A stretch of DNA of 5,081 nucleotides, from contig JASHXW010000287.1 in NCBI GenBank assembly GCA_030043395.1, positions 1-5,081 of the forward strand, given 5' to 3'. The DNA is from Streptosporangiaceae bacterium (GTDB lineage: Bacteria > Actinomycetota > Actinomycetes > Streptosporangiales > Streptosporangiaceae). The position numbers and the translations under genes were made by a program. The notes beneath the pieces are model-generated. The model made no database searches. It saw only the letters and a program-made list of their open reading frames with translations, and was not told the DNA's origin. Positions 1-5,081 of the stretch are shown in pieces (positions within the stretch are counted from its first letter, which is position 1; every line of letters starts with the position of its first letter).

Positions 1-1030
1 TCCCGCCGACGCCGAGCAGCGCCGACTGGCCGCGGGACAGGCCTGGCCGTCCCGCGGAAACGATGACGTCCGGCTGGTGCGCGGCCATGAAGCCGGGATC
101 AGCAAGCAGGTACTGATAAGCCGACAAGGCGAGAGGGCCCCGGCGGCCGTTGGACGACGGCTCGGCGAGCACCGGCCAGCCCGCCTCCTGGGCCAGCTCG
201 ATAATTGGCCGGGCGTCGTAGTCGCCGTCACCGAGCACGACCAGCCCTCGCTCGGTCCAGTCCAGCTCAGCCAGTTCCGCGAACCTGGTCCACGGCGCCC
301 CGCCAGCCCGGCCAGCTAGCACGCCGCCAGTCTCGTCCGCGGCCCCGAGCAAGCCAGCAGCTGCGAGCCCGTCGTCGCTAGAGGTAAGTTCATCAGCCGC
401 CGTGACATCGTCGCTGACCGTGATCTCATCAGCCGCATCGACGCCGCTCGCTACGAGGCTGCCCCCCGCCCCCTCCATGTCAGGTACCAGTGGCTCGCGC
501 AGCGGCAGGTTCAGGTGCACTGGCCCAGCCGGTCCGCCCGCCGAGCCGGACGCCAGCCCCCAGGCCCTGCTGACGACGCAGCGCCAGTAACCGGCCCTGG
601 GCGTCCCGTCCTCCGCGACGCCCACCTCGCAGAACCACCGCACCGCCGACCCGTACAGCTTGAGCTGGTCGATCGTCTGGTTGGCGCCGGTTCCGCGCAG
701 CTCGGGCGGCCGGTCGGCGGTCAGCACCAGCAGCGGCACGTCCGACTCGTCCGCCTCGATCACGGCAGCGTGAAAGTGCGCCGGCGCCGTGCCCGATGTG
801 CAAACTACGGCGACGGGTATCCCGCTGGCCTTGGCCAGGCCGAGCGCGCAGAAGGCGGCGCTGCGCTCGTCGATTCGCACGTTCAGCCGCAGGTCACCTG
901 CCTCAGCGCGGCGGTGCAAGGCCATGGCCAGCGGCGCGCTGCGCGACCCGGGAGCGATCACGGCCTCGCGCATCCCGCATCTGATCAACTCGTCGACGAC
1001 GGCGGCGGCCAGGGCGGTCGACGGGTTCAT
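1..1030 (-). CDS. menD: MenD, SEPHCHC synthase (N-terminal 343 residues; cut by left window edge)
   Basis: MenD is a cytoplasmic thiamine-diphosphate enzyme. It joins 2-oxoglutarate, after decarboxylation, to isochorismate to give SEPHCHC, the first committed step of classical menaquinone synthesis. The frame is open from the ATG at 1030 to the left edge. The N-terminal ThDP pyrimidine-binding domain is clear: APGSRSAPL (26-34), RIDERSAAFCALG (52-64) with E55 as the glutamate that activates the cofactor, CTSGTA (77-82), LTADRPPELRGTGANQ (103-118) and PVHLNLPLREPL (170-181). The central domain begins near residue 246. The C-terminal diphosphate-binding domain, roughly the last 200 residues of a usual 540-580, lies outside the window. 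The ATG is chosen because MNPSTA is the usual start of actinobacterial MenD and an in-frame TGA lies at 1069-1067. There is no good Shine-Dalgarno sequence; the gene begins 31 bp after menC, so it is probably co-transcribed. Residues 185-245 form an acidic, Ala-rich linker with an internal repeat. Confidence 0.95.
   Translation of the reverse strand, partial: MNPSTALAAAVVDELIRCGMREAVIAPGSRSAPLAMALHRRAEAGDLRLNVRIDERSAAFCALGLAKASGIPVAVVCTSGTAPAHFHAAVIEADESDVPLLVLTADRPPELRGTGANQTIDQLKLYGSAVRWFCEVGVAEDGTPRAGYWRCVVSRAWGLASGSAGGPAGPVHLNLPLREPLVPDMEGAGGSLVASGVDAADEITVSDDVTAADELTSSDDGLAAAGLLGAADETGGVLAGRAGGAPWTRFAELAELDWTERGLVVLGDGDYDARPIIELAQEAGWPVLAEPSSNGRRGPLALSAYQYLLADPGFMAAHQPDVIVSAGRPGLSRGQSALLGVGG
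365..436 (-). repeat. Imperfect 36-bp (12-codon) tandem duplication inside menD
   Basis: Two adjacent 36-base units, 436-401 and 400-365 on the minus strand, encode AADEITVSDDVT (residues 199-210) and AADELTSSDDGL (211-222). By hand count 23 of 36 bases agree, with exact runs of 11 bases (GCGGCTGATGA) and 8 bases (AGCGACGA). The frame is kept. The repeat lies in the linker between the ThDP pyrimidine domain and the central domain of MenD, away from the catalytic motifs. It most likely arose by duplication of a short segment followed by drift. An origin from Ala/Asp-rich low-complexity sequence is also possible. Confidence 0.6.
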
Positions 1031-1061
1031 CCGCCGGGCCGGGCCTGGTGACGTGGCCGGC

Positions 1062-2039
1062 TCACCTCAGGAACTCCGCGGCAGCCGCTGCCCGCTGCCG
1101 CCAGGGCCGGGGATCACATTCCCAGGCCTGAATTTGTTCCTGATCAACGATGGCCGGCCGGACGGGCAGCATCCCATCCTCGGGCAGGAGCGGCTCGGCG
1201 GTCACGTCGCCGGTCAGCATGTTCATCGTCGCCAGCCCGCAGTCGTAGCCGAGCTCAGGCAGCGCCGCGGCGAGCGCGACCCCGGCTGCCAGGCCCACGG
1301 ACGACTCGATGGCGCTGGAGACCACCACGGGCAGGCCGCAGGCCTGCGCGATCTCCAGGGCTGGCCGGACGCCGCCGAGCGGAGCGACCTTCAGCACGAC
1401 GATGTCGGCCGCGCCGGCCGCGCGCACGGCGAGCGGATCGGCGGCCTTGCGGATCGACTCGTCGGCGGCAAGCGGAACGCCGGTCTGACGGCGCAGCCTG
1501 GCCAGCTCGTCGAGGGTCGCGCACGGCTGCTCGGCGTACTCCAGGCCGAACGGGCTCAGCCGGTCAAGCATCGCCTGCGCCTGCTGCACGTCCCAGCCGC
1601 CGTTGGCGTCCACCCTGATCCGGCCGGCCGGACCGAGCGCGTCCCGCACGGCGGCGACCCGCTCGACGTCGTCGTCCGGACCCTGCCCAGGCTCGGCAAC
1701 CTTGACCTTGGCGGTCCGGCAGCCCGCTCGCGCGACGATCTCGTGCGCGAGCTGCGGACCGACCGCCGGCACGGTCACGTTGACGCCGATCGACTTCCTG
1801 ACTGGTTCCGGCCAGCCGACTGTGGCTGACTCAAGAGCGCTCGCCAGCCACCGCGAGCTTTCCTCCGGCCCGTACTCAGCGAACGGCGAGAACTCGCCCC
1901 ATCCTGCCGGGCCGTGCAGCAGAGCTCCCTCCCGCACGGTGATGCCGCGGAAGCGGTTCCGCATCGGGATCGCGAACGCGCGCAGGGTGGGCAGCAGCTC
2001 GGCGACGAGCTCACGTGACGCCGCGCCGCTCGTCGTCAC
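1062..2039 (-). CDS. menC: MenC, o-succinylbenzoate synthase (enolase superfamily)
   Basis: MenC dehydrates SHCHC to o-succinylbenzoate in menaquinone synthesis. The 325-residue protein matches the usual actinobacterial length (about 320-330). It has an N-terminal capping domain with [12 protein letters not shown] (27-38) and [11 protein letters not shown] (46-56), followed by a TIM barrel with the enolase-superfamily residues in order: TAKVKVAE with the K111/K113 pair, metal ligands D144 (DANGG), E170 (EQP) and D193 (ADES), and the second catalytic lysine K217 (VLKVAPLGG). All expected catalytic positions are present. The frame stays open to 2336, but that extension runs through menB. The GTG at 2039 is preferred because it gives the family length and overlaps the menB TGA in a GTGA quartet, which points to translational coupling. 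Some enolase-superfamily OSBS enzymes also racemise N-acylamino acids. The men context makes OSBS the main role here. Confidence 0.95.
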   Translation of the reverse strand: MTTSGAASRELVAELLPTLRAFAIPMRNRFRGITVREGALLHGPAGWGEFSPFAEYGPEESSRWLASALESATVGWPEPVRKSIGVNVTVPAVGPQLAHEIVARAGCRTAKVKVAEPGQGPDDDVERVAAVRDALGPAGRIRVDANGGWDVQQAQAMLDRLSPFGLEYAEQPCATLDELARLRRQTGVPLAADESIRKAADPLAVRAAGAADIVVLKVAPLGGVRPALEIAQACGLPVVVSSAIESSVGLAAGVALAAALPELGYDCGLATMNMLTGDVTAEPLLPEDGMLPVRPAIVDQEQIQAWECDPRPWRQRAAAAAEFLR

Positions 2040-2866
2040 GGGCGGTGCGGGAACTTCGCGAAGTCCGGCGGCCGCTTCTGCACGTAGGCATTGCGACCCT
2101 CCTGGGCCTCCTCGCTCATGTAATACAGCAACGTCGCGTCCCCGGCGAACTGCTGCATTCCGGCGGCGCCGTCGGTCACCGCGTTCATCGCTCCCTTGAG
2201 CATCCGAAGCGCAAGCGGCGACTTGGCCAGCAGCTCTCGGGCCCAGGCGACTGTCTCGTTCTCCAGGTCGGCGAGCGGGACGACGGTATTGACCAGGCCC
2301 ATGTCCAGCGCTTCCTGAGCGCTGTACTGGCGGCACAGGTACCAGATCTCGCGGGCCTTCTTCAGCCCGACTGTCGCGGCCAGCAGCCAGGAGCCGTAGC
2401 CGCCATCGAACGAGCCGACCTTCGGCCCGGTCTGGCCGAAGACCGCGTTGTCGGCCGCGATCGTCAGGTCACAGCAGACGTGCAGCACGTGGCCGCCGCC
2501 GATCGCGTAGCCGGCGACCATCGCGATCACCGGCTTGGGCGTCCGGCGGATCTGCACCTGCAGGTCAAGCACGTTGAGGCGGCCGGTGCCGTGCTCGTCG
2601 AGGTAACCGTCGTCGCCGCGGATCCGCTGGTCCCCGCCTGAGCAGAACGCCTTCTCGCCGGCGCCAGTCAGGATGATCACGCCGATCGCTGGGTCGTCCC
2701 TGGCGACGTTGAAGGCATGCTGGAGCTCGAAGAGCGTCGTCGGCCGGAACGCGTTGCGCACCTCAGGCCGGTTGATCGTGATCTTCGCGATTCCCTCGGC
2801 AGTGTCATACAGGATGTCGGAGTACTCCTGCCCTGGAGCCGGCCCTGACGACTTCCAGTCGATCAC
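2036..2866 (-). CDS. menB: MenB, 1,4-dihydroxy-2-naphthoyl-CoA synthase (crotonase family)
   Basis: MenB closes the second ring of menaquinone by an intramolecular Claisen (Dieckmann-type) condensation of o-succinylbenzoyl-CoA to DHNA-CoA. The 276-residue protein is full length (E. coli 285, B. subtilis about 271). Crotonase features seen: [12 protein letters not shown] (29-40), the oxyanion-hole segment CSGGDQ (75-80), a tyrosine in the flexible loop (Y88), the second oxyanion element GGGH (123-126), [12 protein letters not shown] (145-156) with S152 and D154, and the C-terminal YY (248-249) before EGRNA and QKRPPDF. G147 takes the place of the aspartate in the M. tuberculosis enzyme, so this is a type I, bicarbonate-using MenB. 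The GTG at 2866 is chosen for its upstream GAGGGGG and because it gives VIDWK, close to the MAEWK start of Bacillus. The frame continues upstream to 3313, but only antisense to menE. It is the first gene of the menBCD operon. Confidence 0.97.
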   Translation of the reverse strand: MIDWKSSGPAPGQEYSDILYDTAEGIAKITINRPEVRNAFRPTTLFELQHAFNVARDDPAIGVIILTGAGEKAFCSGGDQRIRGDDGYLDEHGTGRLNVLDLQVQIRRTPKPVIAMVAGYAIGGGHVLHVCCDLTIAADNAVFGQTGPKVGSFDGGYGSWLLAATVGLKKAREIWYLCRQYSAQEALDMGLVNTVVPLADLENETVAWARELLAKSPLALRMLKGAMNAVTDGAAGMQQFAGDATLLYYMSEEAQEGRNAYVQKRPPDFAKFPHRP

Positions 2867-2915
2867 GTTTCCCCCTCGCGTCGCGTGGCTGAATCCGCCG
2901 ATTAACCTTACGTCC
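2867..2915. promoter_or_regulatory. Divergent menB/menE promoter region with overlapping -10 boxes
   Basis: This 49-bp gap is the only space between two divergent start codons. Its AT-rich pocket, ATTAACCTTA (2901-2910), holds a TANNNT-type -10 on each strand. On the plus strand TAACCT (2903-2908) sits seven bases before the menE GTG at 2916, so transcription could begin at the start codon itself. On the minus strand TAAGGT (2910-2905) would start menB RNA near 2898, leaving a leader of about 30 bases that contains the menB Shine-Dalgarno sequence. Neither strand has a convincing -35 TTGACA at the right distance. Because the boxes overlap, RNA polymerase should not be able to occupy both promoters at once. 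This is inferred from position and consensus only. Confidence 0.45.
2871..2877 (-). promoter_or_regulatory. Ribosome binding site of menB
   Basis: On the minus strand GAGGGGG is followed by AAAC and the start GTG at 2866. Measured from its GAGG core, seven bases separate it from the start. It supports the GTG at 2866 over upstream in-frame starts that would run back through menE. Confidence 0.75.
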
Positions 2916-4139
2916 GTGACTGTCCGGCCACTGCACGCGGTCCTGGTACCGCCCAGGCAGCCAGGCAGCCGGCTGCTTGACCTGCTCGGCGCCGCGCTCG
3001 ATGGCAGCGGCCCGGCGATCCTCCCGCTGGACGCGACGCTGCCGCGGCCCAGGCTGGACGAGCTGATCGCCGCGTTTTCCCCCGCGGCGCTAGAGACTTT
3101 CGACACGGATAACAAGCTCCTGAACCCTGACCTGGCCTCGAATGCCCAGGCCGCCGTGGCCGAGGACGTCGCCGTCGTCCTGGCAACGTCAGGATCGACC
3201 GGGCGGCCCAAGGGTGCCGAGCTCACCGCCACCGCGATGCTGGCATCCGCCCGCGCATCGCTTGACCGGCTCGGGGCGGCTCCAGGCGAGCGCTGGCTGT
3301 GCTGCCTGCCCACGCATCACGTTTCCGGGCTCGGGGTGCTGGTCCGCTCGATCCTGGCTGGATCGACGCCGGTGCTCGCCGAGGTGCCTGGCGATCCCCT
3401 GGCCAGTGACGGGGGCGACGGCGACGAGGCGAGCTACGTCTCGCTGGTCCCCACCCAGTTGCGCAGGCTGCTGGACAGCGGGGCGCCGGTGGACCGGTTC
3501 CGGGCGATTCTGCTCGGCGGGGCGGCCATTCCGCCGGGAATGCTCGATGAGGCAGCAGCCGCTGGAGCCAGGGTCGTCACGACCTACGGGATGACGGAAA
3601 CCTGCGGAGGCTGCGTCTACGACGGCGTGCCCCTTGACCAGGTGGCGGTGGCCAGCGGCCGGGACGGCCGGATCCGGATCAGGGGCCCGGTGCTGTTCTC
3701 CGGTTACAGGCTGGCGCCCGAGCTGACCAGTGCGGCGCTGGAAGACGGGTGGTTCGTGACATCCGACCTCGGCGGCATGGGGCCGGACGGCCGGTTGTTC
3801 CTGCACGGCCGGGCGGACGACGTGATCAACTCCGGCGGTGAGAAGGTGGTCGCCGCGCAGGTCGAGCAGGTGCTGCGCACCTGCCCGGGAGTACGCGAGG
3901 TAGTCGTCGTCGGCGCTCCTGACCCAGTGTGGGGCGAGCGGGTCACTGCGGTCATCGTCGCCGCTGATCCAGCCGACCCGCCGACCCTGGCAGGAATCCG
4001 GGCGGTCGTCGCCGGCCGGCTTCCCCGCTACGCGGCGCCGCAGGGACTGGTCGTCGTGGCCGAGCTGCCGATGCTCGCGTCAGGCAAGCCAGACCGCCAG
4101 CAGCTCAGGCGAGTAGCCGCGGCCCAGTCTGGGAAGTAA
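2916..4139 (+). CDS. menE: MenE, o-succinylbenzoate-CoA ligase (AMP-forming acyl-CoA synthetase)
   Basis: MenE activates o-succinylbenzoate with ATP, through an acyl-adenylate, to OSB-CoA, the substrate of MenB. The 407-residue protein has the ANL-family motifs in order: P-loop [10 protein letters not shown] (91-100), YGMTET (224-229), SDLG (283-286; the family usually has TGD, and D284 is kept), hinge GRADD (298-302) followed by VINSGGEKV, and the C-terminal catalytic lysine K391 in [18 protein letters not shown] (132-140) is typical of MenE. It is shorter than E. coli (about 450) or Bacillus (about 485) MenE, mainly at the N-terminus, as is common in actinomycetes. The GTG at 2916 is chosen because upstream codons run antisense into menB. 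There is no Shine-Dalgarno sequence, but a -10-like TAACCT ends seven bases before it, consistent with a leaderless mRNA. Starting a few codons away cannot be excluded. It is divergent from menBCD and probably monocistronic. Confidence 0.94.
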   Translation: MTVRPLHAVLVPPRQPGSRLLDLLGAALDGSGPAILPLDATLPRPRLDELIAAFSPAALETFDTDNKLLNPDLASNAQAAVAEDVAVVLATSGSTGRPKGAELTATAMLASARASLDRLGAAPGERWLCCLPTHHVSGLGVLVRSILAGSTPVLAEVPGDPLASDGGDGDEASYVSLVPTQLRRLLDSGAPVDRFRAILLGGAAIPPGMLDEAAAAGARVVTTYGMTETCGGCVYDGVPLDQVAVASGRDGRIRIRGPVLFSGYRLAPELTSAALEDGWFVTSDLGGMGPDGRLFLHGRADDVINSGGEKVVAAQVEQVLRTCPGVREVVVVGAPDPVWGERVTAVIVAADPADPPTLAGIRAVVAGRLPRYAAPQGLVVVAELPMLASGKPDRQQLRRVAAAQSGK

Positions 4140-4163
4140 TGGTCTGCCACCGCGGGACGCCGC

Positions 4164-4187
4164 AGGCTGAGCTTGCTCCGGTAGCCT
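4164..4187 (+). terminator. Weak hairpin downstream of menE, possible terminator
   Basis: AGGCT (4164-4168) pairs with AGCCT (4183-4187), and inside it GAG (4169-4171) pairs with CTC (4176-4178) around a four-base loop, leaving a four-base bulge, CGGT, on the 3' side. It begins 25 bases after the menE stop. There is no T-tract, so it is not a canonical intrinsic terminator. Actinobacterial terminators often lack one, but the stem is short and the call is weak. Confidence 0.25.
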
Positions 4188-4235
4188 CCGCCAGCCCAGG
4201 CAGAGCCCGCTAAGGCACACCGGACTGGCGCAGCA

Positions 4236-4249
4236 GCCGCGCAAGCGGC
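4236..4249 (+). other. Short stem-loop with GNRA-type tetraloop
   Basis: GCCGC (4236-4240), loop GCAA (4241-4244) and GCGGC (4245-4249) form a perfect five-base-pair GC stem closed by a GNRA tetraloop, about 100 bases after menE. No T-tract follows. It may be a second weak terminator or processing structure at the end of menE mRNA, or it may be chance. Confidence 0.25.
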
Positions 4250-4292
4250 ATCACGGAGCTCTCAGGAATTTTCGGCACGCTGCCGCCACGCG

Positions 4293-4318
4293 GGAAACAA
4301 ACAGGCCCGTCGCGCGTT
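4293..4318 (+). promoter_or_regulatory. Candidate ECF-sigma (SigR/SigH-like) promoter upstream of the sigma-factor gene
   Basis: GGAAA (4293-4297) is followed after exactly 18 bases by GTT (4316-4318), close to the GGAAT-N18-GTT consensus of Streptomyces SigR and related to the GGAAC/GTT promoters of mycobacterial SigH and SigE. Transcription would start near 4325, giving a leader of about 105 bases. The principal sigma gene hrdB of Streptomyces has a SigR-dependent promoter, so the position makes sense. The -35 differs from consensus at one base, and a match this short can occur by chance. Confidence 0.35.
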
Positions 4319-4419
4319 ATACGTAGCGCCTGCACTGCACAATACCAAGTCGCGCAAATCTGCGATACGGGTCTGACAGCCGGGCACAGCGGATCCGCGC
4401 AAGACGATGCGGAGCGAAC

Positions 4420-4425
4420 GGAGGT
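4420..4425 (+). promoter_or_regulatory. Ribosome binding site of the sigma-factor gene
   Basis: GGAGGT lies five bases (GTCTT, 4426-4430) before the ATG at 4431, a near-perfect Shine-Dalgarno sequence. It is the strongest in the window and fixes the start of the long acidic N-terminus. Confidence 0.85.
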
Positions 4426-4430
4426 GTCTT

Positions 4431-5081
4431 ATGCCTAAGTCGGCCAGCACTCTATCCGAGCGCCATGACATCACGGCCGCCGCGAGCGACGCGGGTGGCC
4501 TGAGCAGGCGTGGACGCCGCCAGTCCGGAAACGAGCATGGCGCTCTGGCCGCGACGGCGGCGGCCAGGCCCTCCCGGGGAACCAAGACCAGCCGACCTGA
4601 GCCCGACCATCCTGAACTGGAGCCTGCCGACGTGATGCACGCCGATCCGGAGCTTGCCGAGATCGAACTCGACAGCCCTGATGCCATGGCGAACCTTGAC
4701 GACGCTGACCTGCCCGAGTCCATGCTCGACGAGGACGTCGAGGCTGACGACAGCGCCGACCTCGTCGTCGGAGACGAGGCTGAGGACGACGAGGCCGACG
4801 ACGAGCCTGCCGAGGTGAACGGGCGGATCCCGAGCACCGTGGCCGTGGTGGCCGGGCTCGCGGCAGTCGGGGCAGCCGACGATGCGGCGGCTGACGACAG
4901 CGGGTCGGGCGAGGCTGACCTCGATGACCAGACCTCGGTCATGGGCGACTCCGTGCACACCTACCTGAAGTCCATCGGGCGCACCAGCCTGCTCACTGCG
5001 GAGCAGGAGGTCGACCTGGCCAAGCGGATCGAGGCTGGGCTGTTCGCCGAGCACAAGCTGGAGACCGAGACCGGGCTCTCG
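4431..5081 (+). CDS. sigA: Primary-type RNA polymerase sigma-70 factor (N-terminal 217 residues; cut by right window edge)
   Basis: The product is the N-terminal part of a sigma-70 factor that directs RNA polymerase to promoters. Residues 173-207, from [12 protein letters not shown] through [19 protein letters not shown], are the conserved region 1.2 of the HrdB/SigA/SigB group. Regions 1.2 onward (2, 3 and 4) lie beyond the window. Before this is a long low-complexity extension: a basic stretch with RRGRR (26-30), a strongly acidic stretch (about 57-128), a short hydrophobic Ala/Val/Gly segment (137-149) and a second acidic stretch (150-166). Long N-terminal extensions are typical of actinobacterial principal sigma factors and favour group 1 (sigA/rpoD/hrdB). 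A group 2 factor such as SigB or another Hrd cannot be excluded without the rest of the gene, so the symbol is provisional. The start is fixed by GGAGGT five bases upstream. It has the same orientation as menE but is 291 bp away and probably has its own promoters. Confidence 0.88.
   Translation, partial: MPKSASTLSERHDITAAASDAGGLSRRGRRQSGNEHGALAATAAARPSRGTKTSRPEPDHPELEPADVMHADPELAEIELDSPDAMANLDDADLPESMLDEDVEADDSADLVVGDEAEDDEADDEPAEVNGRIPSTVAVVAGLAAVGAADDAAADDSGSGEADLDDQTSVMGDSVHTYLKSIGRTSLLTAEQEVDLAKRIEAGLFAEHKLETETGLS

Larger units (their letters stand above)
4140..4430. other. Non-coding gap between menE and the sigma-factor gene
   Basis: No protein or RNA gene is recognisable in these 291 bases. 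The left half holds a few weak hairpins that could end menE transcription. The right half (about 4290-4430) is less GC-rich in places and should carry the promoters and leader of the sigma-factor gene, including a possible ECF-type promoter. It also contains a 10-bp palindrome, GCGGATCCGC (4389-4398), a direct repeat TGCACTGCAC (4331-4340), and a small inverted repeat TCGC/GCGA (4350-4353 and 4362-4365). Such short palindromes are expected by chance at this GC content. Confidence 0.7.

Noticed and set aside
789..1829. A 346-codon open frame on the plus strand opposite menD and menC
   Set aside because: It is antisense to two clear enzymes with intact catalytic motifs, its translation is Arg/Gly/Pro-rich with no recognisable domain, and long antisense frames are normal in GC-rich DNA.
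2673..2915. An 81-codon N-terminal extension of menE
   Set aside because: It runs antisense through the start of menB and does not resemble any acyl-CoA synthetase N-terminus; the GTG at 2916 gives a normal actinobacterial MenE.
2953..2976. Tandem CCAGGCAG x2 followed by the 12-bp palindrome GCAGCCGGCTGC in the start of menE
   Set aside because: Two copies are too few for a convincing phase-variable tract, and about one such palindrome is expected by chance in a GC-rich window of this size.
2867..3313. An N-terminal extension of the MenB frame
   Set aside because: It lies opposite menE, is Ser/Arg/Ala-rich, and the GTG at 2866 has a Shine-Dalgarno sequence and matches known MenB starts.
4265..4269. 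GGAAT, a perfect SigR-type -35 element
   Set aside because: No GTT lies 17-20 bases downstream, so there is no matching -10.
4373..4378. CTGACA, resembling a housekeeping -35 upstream of the sigma-factor gene
   Set aside because: No TANNNT-like -10 lies 16-19 bases downstream.
4389..4398. Palindrome GCGGATCCGC in the sigma-factor leader
   Set aside because: No second copy or matching operator half-sites were seen, and 10-bp palindromes are frequent by chance here.
4262..4960. A Ser/Ala-rich open frame on the minus strand across the sigma-factor start
   Set aside because: The serine runs are the reverse complement of the Asp/Glu-rich codons of the sigma factor; there is no domain and the plus-strand gene is well supported.

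Overview
The window is high-GC actinobacterial DNA. The genes use codons ending mostly in G or C, two of the four visible starts besides menE's are GTG/ATG mixtures typical of the group (menB, menC and menE all start with GTG), and the proteins resemble actinomycete homologues, for example a MenD beginning MNPSTA and a sigma factor with a long acidic N-terminus. It is almost completely filled by five genes: four for the classical (o-succinylbenzoate) menaquinone pathway and the start of a sigma-70 gene. Streptomyces makes menaquinone by the futalosine route, so the source is more likely another actinomycete lineage. I cannot name the genus.

Left and centre (1-2866, minus strand): a compact menB-menC-menD operon, transcribed right to left. 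menB (naphthoate synthase) and menC (o-succinylbenzoate synthase) overlap by the four bases GTGA. menD (SEPHCHC synthase) follows menC after 31 bp and runs off the left edge, so only its first 343 residues are visible.

Centre right (2867-4139): a 49-bp divergent intergenic region separates menB from menE (o-succinylbenzoate-CoA ligase, plus strand). Its small AT-rich pocket holds a TANNNT-type -10 box on each strand, and the two boxes overlap. The menE box lies seven bases before the GTG, which suggests a leaderless menE mRNA. menB has a good Shine-Dalgarno sequence.

Right (4140-5081): a 291-bp non-coding gap contains weak hairpins near menE and a possible ECF-sigma (SigR/SigH-like) promoter. 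It leads into a gene with a strong ribosome binding site that encodes a primary-type sigma factor, cut by the right edge just after region 1.2.

Together MenD, MenC, MenE and MenB carry isochorismate through SEPHCHC and o-succinylbenzoate to OSB-CoA and then DHNA-CoA. MenF (isochorismate synthase), MenH, MenA and the methyltransferase are not in the window. I see no mobile element, CRISPR array, RNA gene or clearly new system. The points worth a second look are regulatory (overlapping promoters, the ECF-type promoter) and protein-level (an acidic duplicated insert in MenD, a bicarbonate-type MenB, the unusual sigma N-terminus).
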